Assembly: GCA_943370595.1 (NCBI GenBank)
Contig: CALRRO020000020.1
Location: 1-64,000 of the forward strand
DNA length: 64,000 nucleotides
Reading direction: 5' to 3'
DNA from: Piscinibacter sp943370595
Lineage (GTDB): Bacteria; Pseudomonadota; Gammaproteobacteria; Burkholderiales; Burkholderiaceae_C
Shown here: in pieces, positions 1 to 8,924 of the stretch
Layout: the number at the start of each line of letters is the position of its first letter
Position numbering within the stretch: position 1 is the first letter of the stretch
Notes under the pieces: generated by a model
What the model saw: only the letters and a program-made list of their open reading frames with translations
Databases searched by the model: none
Told to the model about the DNA's origin: nothing
Translations under genes and position numbers: made by a program

Positions 1-1296
1 ACCGTGATGGTCGAACTGGAGGCGACCGGTGCATCGTTGACCGGCGTGACATTGATCGTCGTGCCCGCGTTGACGGTGACGGTGCCGTCAGAGACGGTGT
101 AGCTGAAGCTCGTGCTGGTCGATGCGAGCAGATCGGCCGGCGCATCGAACTGCAGCCCGGCGAGCTGGGCGGACGTCAGGACCTGGCCGTTGGTGACCGG
201 CGTGCCGTCGGCCAGCGTGATCGTGCCGACCGTCGGCAGACCCGTGACGGTGATGGTCAGCGCATTGCCGTCGATATCCGTCGGAGCGGTCAGGCCCAGC
301 GGCGTGTTGGCCGACTCCTCGGCGACCGTGATGGTCGAACTGGAAGCGACCGGTGCATCGTTGACCGGCGTGACGTTGATCGTCGTGCCCGCATTGACGG
401 TGACGGTGCCGTCCGAGACGGTGTAGCTGAAGCTGGTGCTGGTCGAAGCCAGCAGATCCGCGGGCGCATCGAATTGCAGCCCGGCGAGCTGAGCGACGGT
501 CAGAACCTGGCCGTTGGTGACAGGCGTGCCGTCGGCGAGCGTGATCGTGCCCACGCTGGGCAATCCGGTGACGGTGATGGTCAGCGCATTGCCGTCGATG
601 TCCGTCGGCGCGGTCAGGCCCAGCGGCGTGTTCGCCGACTCCTCGGCGACCGTGATGGTCGAGCTGGAGGCGACCGGCGCGTCGTTGACCGGCGTGACGT
701 TGATCGTCGTGCCAGCGTTGACGGTGACTGTGCCATCCGAGACGGTGTAGGTGAAGCTGGTCGAGGTCGAAGCCAGCAGATCCGCCGGAGCGTCGAACTG
801 CAGGCCGGCGAGTTGGGCGGCGGTGAGCACCTGGCCGTTGGTGACAGGCGTGCCATCGGCGAGCGTGATCGTGCCCACGGCCGGCAATCCGGTGACGGTG
901 ATCGTCAGCGCATTGCCGTCGACGTCCGTCGGCGCGGTCAGGCCCAGCGGCGTGTTCGCCGACTCCTCGGCCACGGTGATGGTCGAGCTGGACGCCACCG
1001 GCGCGTCGTTGACCGGCGTGACATTGATCGTCGTGCCGGCGTTGACGGTGACAGTCCCGTCCGAGACGGTGTAGCTGAAGCTGGTGCTCGTCGACGCCAG
1101 CAGATCCGCTGGCGCGTCGAACTGCAGCCCGGCGAGCTGGGCGGCCGTCAGCACCTGACCGTTGGTGACCGGCGTGCCATCGGCCAGCGTGACCGTGCCC
1201 ACGCTGGGCAGGCCGGTGACGGTGATGGTCAAGGCATCGCCGTCCACATCGGTCGGCACGCTCAGGCCCAGCGGTGTGTTGGCCGACTCTTCGGCC
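1..1296 (-). repeat. Four tandem 324-bp (108-aa) adhesin repeats
   Basis: The phrase accgtgatgg(t) recurs at 1, 325, 649 and 973, exactly 324 bp apart, with a more diverged copy starting at 1297. Copies differ mainly by scattered synonymous changes. Each unit encodes one Ig-like domain containing TPVTNGQVLT and ending in VNDAPVASSSTITV. The array continues past the left edge, so the copy number is unknown. Confidence 0.9.
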
Positions 1297-3083
1297 ACCG
1301 TGATGCTCGAGCTGGACGCGACGGGCGCATCGTTGACCGGCGTGACCGTCAGCGAGAGCGAACTCGTCGAACTCAGGCTGCCGTCGCTGATGGTGACCTG
1401 GATGGCCGGCACCGGGCCGTTGAAGTTCGCCGCCGGTGTGAAGGTCCAGCTGCCGTCGGCATTCATCGTCAGCGTGCCCACGCCGCCGACGATTGCCGTG
1501 CTGCCTGCCGCGAAGGTATTGCCGCCGATGGTGAAGCTGCTGACCGACAGCGAGGGGCCGTCGATGTCGCTGTCGTTGCCCAGCACGTTGCCGGTGGCGA
1601 CGCTGTCCTCGGCCAGCGTGGCACTGTCGGCCTGCGCCACCGGGGCGTCGTTGACCGGGTTGACGGTCACCACCGCATTGACCGGGCGCGACACCGCGCC
1701 TTCGTTGTCGGTGACGGTGAAGCCGATGGTGACGTTGCCGTTGAAGTTCGCGGCCGGCACGAAGACCAGCCCGGCGGCCTGCGCCGGCGTCAGCGTGGCG
1801 CCGGCGGCCACCGGCGTCACGCCGTCGGCCAGGAACAGCGTGCCATTGCCCGGCAGGCGTGTGACGGTGACGGTCGTGACCGTGCCGTCGACGTCCGTGC
1901 CGCCGAGGTTCACCGTGATCGGGGTGTCCTCGTTGCCACTGCCGCCCGAACCGATGGAAGCCACCGGCGCGTCGTTGACCGCGACGACCGTCAGCGACAC
2001 CGTGGCCGGCGCGGAGGTCGCGCCGCCGTTGTCGGTGACGGTGAAGAGGATGGTCTGGTCGCCGTTGAAGTCTGCACCCGGCTTGTAGAGCAGGGTGGCC
2101 GCCTGGGCCGGCGTGATCGTCTGGCCCACGCCGACCGGCGTGACGCCGTCGGCCAGGAACAGCGTGCCGCCCGCCGGCAGGCGGGTCACGGTCACGCCGA
2201 CGATGGTGCCGTCGACGTCGGTGCCACCCAGCGACAGCGGCAGGGTGCCGTCCTCGTTGCCGCTGGCAGAGGCCGGGGTGGCCACCGGCGCGTCGTTGAC
2301 CGGGTTCAGCGTGATGACGGTGCCGCCGGTGACGGTCTGGCCGTCCACCGTCAGCGTGTAGCCGAAGTTGCCGGCCGGAACCACGCCGTCGTACTCCGAC
2401 GGCGGCACGTAGACGAGGCCCGGCAGGTCGGCCGGCGTGAGCACGGTGCCGGCGGTGACCAGCGTGCCATCGGCCTTGCGGATCTCGCCGATCGTCGGCA
2501 CCTGGTCGACGCGGATGGTGCCGTTGCCGGCCGGCGCGGTCAGGCCGAGGTTGGTCGGAGCACCTTCCTCGGCGGCCGAGATCGCGCTGGACGGCGCGTC
2601 CAGCCCGGGCGTACGGACGCCCTGGTCTTCCGGCGGCGTGGTGGTGCCACCGGCCACGTCGACGCGGCGGATGTCCGCATCGCCCGTGCCCGACGGGATC
2701 TGGAAGCCACCCACGCCTTCGTTGATGCGGCCCACGCGCAGGCCGGCCTCGAGCGAGCCGTCGCCGCCACCGGCCAGACCGGCGGCCGGGGCCACCTCGC
2801 GGTCACCGGTGTTCAGGCCGGTGATGACGCGGTCGATCTCGTCGCCCTCCGGCGCCTTCTTGACATCCGCCGCCTGCACCGGCGCCTCCGGCACATCGCC
2901 GTTGGCGATCTGCACGATGCCCTCCTGCGTGGTCAGGATCTGGTCGCCCTGGCGGACGATGTCGCCCACCTTGAGCATGCGCAGCTTGCCGTCCGCGCCG
3001 CGGATGAGGGCGGTGCCCCAGAGAGAAGTCACTTGACCTTCGGGGGAACGGGCGATCACGGGCATGACGGGGCCTTGTTTCAT
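1..3083 (-). CDS. LapA-type giant adhesin with N-terminal retention module (partial; C-terminus beyond window)
   Basis: The frame is open from an ATG at 3083 to the left edge, about 1027 codons, so only the N-terminal part is present. Residues 1-95 (MKQGPVMPVIARSPEG at the start) resemble the retention module of LapA-family adhesins, which plugs the outer-membrane pore. Residues 99-102 are PAAG, matching the di-alanine site cut by LapG-type periplasmic proteases. From about residue 200 come Ig/cadherin-like domains, each joined by VNDAPVA, and then near-identical 108-residue repeats to the edge. Such proteins are type I secreted and tether cells to surfaces in a c-di-GMP-dependent way (family knowledge). 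The next two genes upstream, 3308-6894, are the matching exporter. A second in-frame ATG at 3065 has AAGG 7 nt upstream and could be the true start. No LapD or LapG gene is in the window. Confidence 0.85.
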   Translation of the reverse strand, partial: MKQGPVMPVIARSPEGQVTSLWGTALIRGADGKLRMLKVGDIVRQGDQILTTQEGIVQIANGDVPEAPVQAADVKKAPEGDEIDRVITGLNTGDREVAPAAGLAGGGDGSLEAGLRVGRINEGVGGFQIPSGTGDADIRRVDVAGGTTTPPEDQGVRTPGLDAPSSAISAAEEGAPTNLGLTAPAGNGTIRVDQVPTIGEIRKADGTLVTAGTVLTPADLPGLVYVPPSEYDGVVPAGNFGYTLTVDGQTVTGGTVITLNPVNDAPVATPASASGNEDGTLPLSLGGTDVDGTIVGVTVTRLPAGGTLFLADGVTPVGVGQTITPAQAATLLYKPGADFNGDQTILFTVTDNGGATSAPATVSLTVVAVNDAPVASIGSGGSGNEDTPITVNLGGTDVDGTVTTVTVTRLPGNGTLFLADGVTPVAAGATLTPAQAAGLVFVPAANFNGNVTIGFTVTDNEGAVSRPVNAVVTVNPVNDAPVAQADSATLAEDSVATGNVLGNDSDIDGPSLSVSSFTIGGNTFAAGSTAIVGGVGTLTMNADGSWTFTPAANFNGPVPAIQVTISDGSLSSTSSLSLTVTPVNDAPVASSSSITVAEESANTPLGLSVPTDVDGDALTITVTGLPSVGTVTLADGTPVTNGQVLTAAQLAGLQFDAPADLLASTSTSFSYTVSDGTVTVNAGTTINVTPVNDAPVASSSTITVAEESANTPLGLTAPTDVDGNALTITVTGLPAVGTITLADGTPVTNGQVLTAAQLAGLQFDAPADLLASTSTSFTYTVSDGTVTVNAGTTINVTPVNDAPVASSSTITVAEESANTPLGLTAPTDIDGNALTITVTGLPSVGTITLADGTPVTNGQVLTVAQLAGLQFDAPADLLASTSTSFSYTVSDGTVTVNAGTTINVTPVNDAPVASSSTITVAEESANTPLGLTAPTDIDGNALTITVTGLPTVGTITLADGTPVTNGQVLTSAQLAGLQFDAPADLLASTSTSFSYTVSDGTVTVNAGTTINVTPVNDAPVASSSTIT

Positions 3084-3224
3084 ATGCTGCACTGCATTAG
3101 CAACGGAGGGTAACTGAGGCGCGTGCGTTAAAAGCGTTTCGTGATGTCTTTGGTGTGACGGACATCACCGTATTCCTACCGGTTTGTGGTCATAAGCGAG
3201 CCGTCCCGGCTGTTGCCAGTCGGC

Positions 3225-3255
3225 GGCCGAAACCGTGCCAGACGGGTTTTCGGCC
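3225..3255 (-). terminator. Possible terminator after the secretion genes
   Basis: GGCCGAAACC (3225-3234) pairs with GGGTTTTCGGCC (3244-3255) with a single-base bulge. It lies in the 224-bp gap between the HlyD-like gene and the adhesin. There is no clear T tract on the minus strand, so it could also be a leader hairpin of the adhesin mRNA. The rest of the gap shows no convincing promoter. Confidence 0.35.
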
Positions 3256-3307
3256 CGCCAGCGGCAAACTTGAGGAGGTGTTGCGGCGGCCTCCCGGCCG
3301 CGCCGCG

Positions 3308-4687
3308 TCAGCGTTCGCGCAGCGCGTAGGCCTTGGCCTTGAGCACCGGCTTGAGCAGGTAGGCCATCACCGACTTGTTGCCTGTGAGGATGTCGACCTC
3401 GGCGGTCATGCCGGGGATGATGGGCAGCTTGTCGTTGAACTTGGCCGACTTGGTGCGCACCCGCACCAGATAGAAGGCGTTGCCGCGGTCGTCGACCACG
3501 GTGTCCGGGCTGATGTTCTCGACCACCGCCTCCATGCCGCCGTAGATGGAGAAGTCGTAGGCGCTGAACTTCACCGTGGCGGCCTGGCCGGGCGCGATGA
3601 AGGCGATGTCCTTGGGCTGCACGCGCGCCTCGAGCACCAGCGCGTCGTCCAGCGGGACGATCTCGACGATGTCCTTGCCCGGCTGCACGACGCCACCCAC
3701 CGTGTTGGCCAGCAGCCGCTGCACGCGGCCGCGCACCGGGCTCTTGATCTGCGACTTGTCGACCTTGTCGGCCAGCGCCACCGCGCCCTCGTTCAGCGCG
3801 TTGAGCTTGCCGACCACCTCGGCGAGTTCCTTGCGGGCTTCGTTGCGGAAGGTCAGCTCGGTTTCCTGGACCTTGCGCTGCGCTTCGCCGATGGCAGCCT
3901 GCACACGGGCGATCTGCGCGCCGGACTGTTCGGACTCCCCGCGGCTGCGTTCCACGTCCCGCTCCAGGCGCAGGATGTCGACCTCCGACACCGCACCGCT
4001 GGCCAGCAGCGGGCGGGTCTTGGCCAGCTCACGCAGCCCGAACTCCAGGCTGCGGTCGGCCGAGGCGCGGCGCGCGCGCATCTCGGCGAGCTCCTGCTGG
4101 CGCTGCTGCAGCTGCTGGCCGTTGATTGCCAGCAGGGTGTTCAGCTCCGACTGGCGGGTCTCGTACAGGCGCCGCTCTTCCTCGAGGATGCGCTTCTCCT
4201 CGTCGCCGGTGGCTTGCGGCGGCAGGAAGGCATTGCCCTCGGCCAGCGCGCGCAGGCGGGCCAGGCGGGCGCGCAGTGCAAAGCCCTGGGCGGCGCTCTC
4301 GCGCACGCCGGAGGTGGCGCGGGTCTCGTCGATCTTCAGCAGCAGCTGGTCGCGCTCGACCACCTGGCCTTCCTGGACCAGGATCTCGGAGACCACGCCG
4401 CCGTCGAGCGACTGCACCAGCTGCAGCTGGCGCGACGGGATCACGCGGGCCTCGCCGCGCGTCACCTCGTCGACGTGGGCGAGCGAGGCCCAGACGATCA
4501 ACATCAGCACCACCACGACGGCGGTGCGCACCAGCATCTGCGCGCGCTGCGTGCGCGCGCGCGACATCACCGCATCGGCCTCGACCTCGAAGCTGCGCAG
4601 CCCGGCGTCGGCCTCCGGTGCCGCCGGGCCGAACAGGCGGCGCGAGACGGCGCCCGTGACCGCGTTGATGCGTTCCAGCGCGCTCAT
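3308..4687 (-). CDS. HlyD-family type I secretion membrane fusion protein
   Basis: The 459-residue protein is the periplasmic adaptor linking the inner-membrane ABC transporter to an outer-membrane TolC-like channel. A cytoplasmic N-terminus of about 55 residues is followed by one transmembrane segment (VRTAVVVVLMLIVWASLAHV). Next come a biotinyl-lipoyl-like half (VVSEILVQEGQVVERDQLLL), a long coiled-coil region (about 130-300) rich in Glu, Arg and Gln, the second lipoyl half (KSPVRGRVQRLLANTVGG) and a beta-barrel domain. The start MSALERINAV overlaps the transporter stop as ATGA, so the pair is translationally coupled. The same frame is open far upstream, but that part is antisense-like nonsense inside the transporter gene. 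Family assignment is firm; the substrate (the adjacent adhesin) is inferred from position. Confidence 0.92.
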   Translation of the reverse strand: MSALERINAVTGAVSRRLFGPAAPEADAGLRSFEVEADAVMSRARTQRAQMLVRTAVVVVLMLIVWASLAHVDEVTRGEARVIPSRQLQLVQSLDGGVVSEILVQEGQVVERDQLLLKIDETRATSGVRESAAQGFALRARLARLRALAEGNAFLPPQATGDEEKRILEEERRLYETRQSELNTLLAINGQQLQQRQQELAEMRARRASADRSLEFGLRELAKTRPLLASGAVSEVDILRLERDVERSRGESEQSGAQIARVQAAIGEAQRKVQETELTFRNEARKELAEVVGKLNALNEGAVALADKVDKSQIKSPVRGRVQRLLANTVGGVVQPGKDIVEIVPLDDALVLEARVQPKDIAFIAPGQAATVKFSAYDFSIYGGMEAVVENISPDTVVDDRGNAFYLVRVRTKSAKFNDKLPIIPGMTAEVDILTGNKSVMAYLLKPVLKAKAYALRER

Positions 4688-6894
4688 GCCGCCCTCGCCA
4701 CGCGGCCGCTGGCCAGCGCTTCCATGATGCGGTCGCGCGGGCCGTCGGCGACGATCTTGCCGCCGTCGACCACGATCACCCGGTTGACCATCGCCAGCAG
4801 CGAGGTGCGGTGCGTCACCAGCACCACTGTCTTGTCCTGCGCGAAGCCGGTCAGGCGCTGGGTGATCTGCGCCTCGGAGGTGAAGTCCATCGCGCTGGTC
4901 GGCTCGTCCAGCAGCAGGATGGGTGCGTTGTGCAGCAGCGCACGCGCGAGGCCCACGCCCTGGCGCTGACCGCCGGACAGCGACTCGCCGCGCTCGCCCA
5001 CCGGCATGTCGAAGCCGCGCGGATGGCGGTTGACGAAGTCGGCCAGGCCGGCGGTCTCGGCCGCCGCCAGCACCGCCGAGTCGTCGGCATAGGGCAGGCC
5101 CAGCGTGACGTTCTCGCGCAGCGTGCCGTAGAACAGCATCACGTCCTGCGACACGCAGCCGAGGTTGCGGCGAACGTCGGCCGGGTCGAGCTGGCGCAGG
5201 TCGATGCCGTCGAGCAGCACCGCGCCGTCGGTCGGCTGGTACAGGCCCATGATCAGCCGCTGGATGGTCGACTTGCCCGAGCCGACGCGGCCGATCAGCG
5301 CCACGCGCTCGCCGGCGGCGATCTTGAAGCTGATGCCTTCCAGTGCCGCGTCCTTGCGGTTCGGGTAGGCGAAGTGAACGTTGCGGAACTCGATGTCGCC
5401 GCGCAGCTGCGGGCGGTGGATGAAGTTCTCGCCGGCCGGCCGCTCGACCGGCTTGGCCATGATCTGGTCCAGGCTGCTCATCGCCGTGCGTGCGCCCTGG
5501 TACTGCATCAGCAGGCCCACGATCTGCCCGGCCGGCGACAACGCGCGCCCCGACAGCATCGACACCGCGATCAGCGCGCCCATGGTCAGCTCGCGCTCGC
5601 TGATCAGGTAGACGCCGATGATGACGATGGCCACCGTCACCACCTGCGTCAGGAAGCCGGTGATGTACATCGCCGTCGACGACACGCCGCGCATCTTCAC
5701 GCCGGTGGCGGCAAGGAAGGCGTTGGCACGCTCCCAGCGCGCCTGCACGACGCTCTCGGCGCCCTGCGCCTTGATGGTCTCGATGCCGGTCAGGCTCTCG
5801 ACCAGTGTCGCGTTGCGCTGCGCGCCGGCGCGCCAGGTGGTCTCCGACAGCTCGTGCAGCCGGTGCTGCAGCACCCAGCCCATCGCCAGGATGAGCAGCG
5901 CCGCCACCACCACCGGCAGCACCAGCCAGGGCGAGATCCAGGCGATCACCACGACGAACACCAGCGCGAAGGGCAGGTCGATCAGCGCGGTGACGGTGCC
6001 CGAGGCGATGAAGTCGCGCACCTGCTCGAAGCCGCGCAGGTTGGACGCGAACGAGCCGACCGACTCCGGCCGCTGCTCCAGGCGCATGCCCAGCACACGC
6101 TCCATCAGCGTGGCCGAGATGCGCACGTCGATGCGCGCGCTCGCCTCGTCGACGAAGTGGCTGCGCAGCAGGCGCATGAACAGATCGCCGCCGAGCACCA
6201 GCACCACGCCGATGGCCAGCGCCCACAGCGTCTCGACGGCGTTGTTCGGCACCACGCGGTCGTAGACGTTCATCGAGAACATCGGGAAGGCCAGCGCGAA
6301 GAGGTTGATCAGCAGGGCTGCCCACAGCACGTCGCGGTAGACGAAGCGCTGCTCGAGGATGGCGCCCCAGAACCAGTGGCCTGACGGCAGCGGCCGGCTG
6401 CGGTTGTCGGCGCGTTCGGTGCGCGCATCGAAGCGGAAATGCGGCCGCGCCGACAGCACCACGCCGGCGTAGCGCTGCGCGAGCTCCTCGCGCGAGAGTT
6501 GCGCCGAACCCTGGCCGGTTTCCGGCAGCAGCACCCGGGCCTGGGCCACGCCGGCTTCGTCGGTCGTCCAGCCGAGCAGCACGCAGGCGCGGTTGTCCTT
6601 CAGCACCAGGATGGCCGGCAGGGCTGCGGCGTCGATCGCGTCCAGGGCCAGGCGCTGCAGCTTCGTGGCCATGCCGGCACGCGCGGCGGCACGCTCGGCG
6701 AGTTCGATGGTCAGCCTGCCGTCGCGCAGCGGCAGCGCAGCGGACAGCGAGGCGCGTGTTGCCGCCTGGCCGTGCAGCCGGCACAGCTCGACCAGGCAGT
6801 CGAGCAGCGGATCGGGGTGGATCAGGTCCTCGCGCAGGCGCACGGTGGCGGCCTTGGCGGCCGGAGCGGGGTCCTGCGGGGGCGATGTGGTCAT
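4684..6894 (-). CDS. Type I secretion ABC transporter, permease/ATPase (LapB-like)
   Basis: The protein of about 736 residues exports the neighbouring adhesin across the inner membrane (inferred from position). An N-terminal domain (about 20-140) resembles the C39 peptidase fold but lacks a convincing catalytic Cys context, as in degenerate C39-like domains that only bind substrate. Six-helix transmembrane domain follows at about 170-440. The ATPase domain shows a Walker A (GRVGSGKST), the signature LSGGQRQ, a Walker B (ILLLDEPTSAMD) and a switch His (VTHRTS). I chose ATG at 6894 (MTTSPPQDP). A TTG seven codons upstream, overlapping the NUDIX stop, is possible, and neither has a strong Shine-Dalgarno. 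No TolC-like channel gene is adjacent. Confidence 0.92.
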   Translation of the reverse strand: MTTSPPQDPAPAAKAATVRLREDLIHPDPLLDCLVELCRLHGQAATRASLSAALPLRDGRLTIELAERAAARAGMATKLQRLALDAIDAAALPAILVLKDNRACVLLGWTTDEAGVAQARVLLPETGQGSAQLSREELAQRYAGVVLSARPHFRFDARTERADNRSRPLPSGHWFWGAILEQRFVYRDVLWAALLINLFALAFPMFSMNVYDRVVPNNAVETLWALAIGVVLVLGGDLFMRLLRSHFVDEASARIDVRISATLMERVLGMRLEQRPESVGSFASNLRGFEQVRDFIASGTVTALIDLPFALVFVVVIAWISPWLVLPVVVAALLILAMGWVLQHRLHELSETTWRAGAQRNATLVESLTGIETIKAQGAESVVQARWERANAFLAATGVKMRGVSSTAMYITGFLTQVVTVAIVIIGVYLISERELTMGALIAVSMLSGRALSPAGQIVGLLMQYQGARTAMSSLDQIMAKPVERPAGENFIHRPQLRGDIEFRNVHFAYPNRKDAALEGISFKIAAGERVALIGRVGSGKSTIQRLIMGLYQPTDGAVLLDGIDLRQLDPADVRRNLGCVSQDVMLFYGTLRENVTLGLPYADDSAVLAAAETAGLADFVNRHPRGFDMPVGERGESLSGGQRQGVGLARALLHNAPILLLDEPTSAMDFTSEAQITQRLTGFAQDKTVVLVTHRTSLLAMVNRVIVVDGGKIVADGPRDRIMEALASGRVARAA

Positions 6895-6911
6895 GGGCGG
6901 GGTCGCTGCGA

Positions 6912-7457
6912 TCAACCGATATCGGCGCTGTGGAAGCCGAATTGACCCTTGCGCCGGTCATCGAACCAGCGCTGCAGCGTTTCCTTCACGGTGCGGAAGG
7001 CGATCTGCTCCCAGGGGATCTCGTCCTCGCGGAACAGCTTCGCCTCGATCGTCTCGGGCCCGGGGGCGAACTCGGTGTCGAGCAGGCGCGCCCGGTAGAA
7101 GAAGTGCACCTGGCCGACACGCACCACGTTCAGCATGCTGAACAGGTCCTGCATCTCGACGCGGGCGCCGGCTTCCTCGATGGTCTCGCGCAGCGCGCCC
7201 TCGGCGACGGTCTCGCCGAGCTCCATGAAGCCGGCGGGCAGCGTCCACAGCCCGTAGCGCGGCTCGATGTTGCGGCGGCACAGCAGCACCTGGTCGCCCC
7301 AGACCGGCACCGTGCCGACGACGTTCAGCGGGTTCTCGTAGTGGATGGTGCCGCAGACCGAGCAGGTGGCGCGCTCGCGGTTGTCGTCGGCCGGCACGGT
7401 GTACTGCGCCGGCGCGCCGCAGGCGCGGCAGTGCTTGATGCTGCGCGGGTTGAACAT
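6912..7457 (-). CDS. NUDIX hydrolase with N-terminal zinc ribbon
   Basis: The 181-residue protein carries two CxxC pairs at its N-terminus (CRAC and CSVC), forming a zinc ribbon. The NUDIX box follows at about 85-108 (GFMELGETVAEGALRETIEE, then AGA), with the conserved RE..EE residues that bind divalent metal. Such enzymes hydrolyse nucleoside diphosphate derivatives; the substrate here cannot be told from sequence. Its 3' end abuts the secretion transporter gene, so the two may share a transcript, though a functional link is not obvious. The start at 7457 is preceded by TACACT 9 nt upstream and has no Shine-Dalgarno, suggesting a leaderless or nearly leaderless mRNA. Confidence 0.9.
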   Translation of the reverse strand: MFNPRSIKHCRACGAPAQYTVPADDNRERATCSVCGTIHYENPLNVVGTVPVWGDQVLLCRRNIEPRYGLWTLPAGFMELGETVAEGALRETIEEAGARVEMQDLFSMLNVVRVGQVHFFYRARLLDTEFAPGPETIEAKLFREDEIPWEQIAFRTVKETLQRWFDDRRKGQFGFHSADIG

Positions 7458-7466
7458 GGCCGCGGC

Positions 7467-7472
7467 AGTGTA
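7467..7472 (-). promoter_or_regulatory. Candidate -10 (TACACT) of the NUDIX gene
   Basis: On the minus strand TACACT is followed by 9 nt and the ATG. No clear -35 hexamer is seen. It is one of seven -10-like hexamers in the window placed 6-9 nt before a start codon. Confidence 0.4.
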
Positions 7473-7546
7473 GCGTGCAGCCTCGGCACCGAGGCCGCGT
7501 GGCATCATCGCCGGCGACTGCCGACCCTCTGCCAGGAGCCGTTTTC

Positions 7547-8254
7547 ATGACTTTCGTCCTCACCCCGCCGGCCACTGCCGCCGTGCCCGTGGCAGGTGCC
7601 GCGGCCGGCGCGCAGTTCCCGGTGCATCGCATCTACTGCGTCGGCCGCAATTACGTCGAACACGCCAAGGAGATGGGCTTCACCGGCCGCGAGCCGCCGT
7701 TCTTCTTCCTGAAGCCGGCCGATGCCGTGCTGCCGGTGGCCGAAGGGCAGGTCGGCCGCATGCACTACCCGAGCCTGACGAAGGACCTGCACCACGAGGT
7801 CGAGCTCGTCGTGGCCATCGGCACTGGCGGCCGCAACATCGCCGCGGCCGACGCGATGAAGCATGTCTGGGGCTACGCCGTCGGCCTGGACATGACCCGC
7901 CGCGACCTGCAGGGCGAGGCCAAGAAGCAGGGCCGGCCCTGGTGCATCGGCAAGGGCTTCGACGAGTCGGCGCCGATCGGGCCGATCCGCCCGGCGGCGC
8001 AGTGCAAGGTGGGCGCGGACACCGCCATCGTGCTCGACGTCAATGGCACGACGCGCCAGAAGAGCACGATCGGCAAGCTGATCTGGAGCATTCCGGAGAT
8101 CATCGAGCACCTCTCGGCCGCCTGGGCGCTGGCGCCCGGCGACCTGATCTTCACCGGCACGCCGGAGGGCGTGGCCGCGGTGGTGGCCGGCGACACATTG
8201 GCAGCGCGCATCGATGGTGTCGGGTCGCTGCAGGTGCAGGTGGTCGAAGGCTGA
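7547..8254 (+). CDS. Fumarylacetoacetate hydrolase family protein (fumarylpyruvate hydrolase-like)
   Basis: The 235-residue protein has the compact FAH fold without the N-terminal domain of full-length fumarylacetoacetases. Diagnostic segments are YCVGRNYVEHAKEM, the metal-binding HHEVELVV, GYAVGLDMTRRDLQ and GDLIFTGTPEGV. In the gentisate pathway such enzymes split fumarylpyruvate to fumarate and pyruvate; acylpyruvase activity is an alternative. CAGGAG lies just before the ATG. The next gene, 17 nt downstream, is a zeta-class glutathione transferase, the usual partner that isomerises maleylpyruvate or maleylacetoacetate, so the two probably form one operon. No ring-cleavage dioxygenase is nearby. 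Confidence 0.88.
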   Translation: MTFVLTPPATAAVPVAGAAAGAQFPVHRIYCVGRNYVEHAKEMGFTGREPPFFFLKPADAVLPVAEGQVGRMHYPSLTKDLHHEVELVVAIGTGGRNIAAADAMKHVWGYAVGLDMTRRDLQGEAKKQGRPWCIGKGFDESAPIGPIRPAAQCKVGADTAIVLDVNGTTRQKSTIGKLIWSIPEIIEHLSAAWALAPGDLIFTGTPEGVAAVVAGDTLAARIDGVGSLQVQVVEG

Positions 8255-8271
8255 ACCGGAGGATCCCGACG

Positions 8272-8919
8272 ATGGCCATGCAGCTCTACAACTACTTTCG
8301 CTCCTCGGCCTCGTACCGCGTCCGCATCGCCTTGGCGCTGAAGGGCCTGGACTACGACTACATCGCGGTGCACCTGCAGCGCAACGAGCAGTTCAACGAG
8401 TCGTATGCGGCCCTGTCGCCGGCGCGGCTGGTGCCGCTGCTGAAGGACGACGAGCACCTGATCACGCAGTCGCTGGCGATCGTCGAGTACCTCGACGAGA
8501 CACATCCGCAGCCGCCGCTGCTGCCGGGCGATGCCGCGCAGCGCGCCCGCATTCGTGCGCTGGCGCTGGACATTGCCTGCGAGATCCACCCGCTGAACAA
8601 CCTGCGCGTGCTGCGCTACCTGGTGCACGACCTGAAGGTGTCGGAAGACGACAAGAACCGTTGGTATCGCCACTGGGTGGAGACCGGGCTGCAGGTGGTC
8701 GAGCAGCGGCTGGCCGCGCCGGGCAGCGGCACCGGCCGCTTCTGCCACGGCGACACACCCACCCTGGCCGACGTCGTGCTGGTGCCGCAGATCCACAACG
8801 CCCAGCGCTTCGATTGCCGGCTCGACCATGTGCCAACGGTGATGCGGGTGTTCGACGAGTGCATGAAGCTCGACGCCTTCGCGAAGACGCAGGCCTCGGC
8901 CTGCCCGGACGCGGCCTGA
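8272..8919 (+). CDS. maiA: Maleylacetoacetate/maleylpyruvate isomerase (zeta-class GST)
   Basis: The 215-residue glutathione S-transferase has the zeta-class signature SSASYRVRIAL near residue 12, which contains the catalytic Ser. It continues with a thioredoxin-like domain and an all-helical C-terminal domain (DTPTLADVVLVPQIHNAQRF). It performs glutathione-dependent cis-trans isomerisation in tyrosine or gentisate breakdown. The ATG at 8272 has GGAGG 9 nt upstream; an ATG two codons later is also possible. It lies between the FAH gene and pgeF, 5 nt from the latter. Whether the physiological substrate is maleylacetoacetate or maleylpyruvate is not decidable here; the short FAH partner favours maleylpyruvate. 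Confidence 0.88.
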   Translation: MAMQLYNYFRSSASYRVRIALALKGLDYDYIAVHLQRNEQFNESYAALSPARLVPLLKDDEHLITQSLAIVEYLDETHPQPPLLPGDAAQRARIRALALDIACEIHPLNNLRVLRYLVHDLKVSEDDKNRWYRHWVETGLQVVEQRLAAPGSGTGRFCHGDTPTLADVVLVPQIHNAQRFDCRLDHVPTVMRVFDECMKLDAFAKTQASACPDAA

Positions 8920-8924
8920 TCGCC

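Noticed and set aside
474..3113. Long plus-strand frame (879 codons) opposite the adhesin
   Set aside because: It is rich in Arg, His and Asp runs (DRRAIGERDRAH), repeats in step with the adhesin repeats and has no family features. It is an antisense shadow of a GC-rich repetitive gene.
4688..6961. Upstream extension of the HlyD-like frame through the transporter gene
   Set aside because: The extension reads as Arg/Ala/Gly-rich nonsense opposite no conserved motif, and the real start MSALERINAV overlaps the transporter stop as expected.
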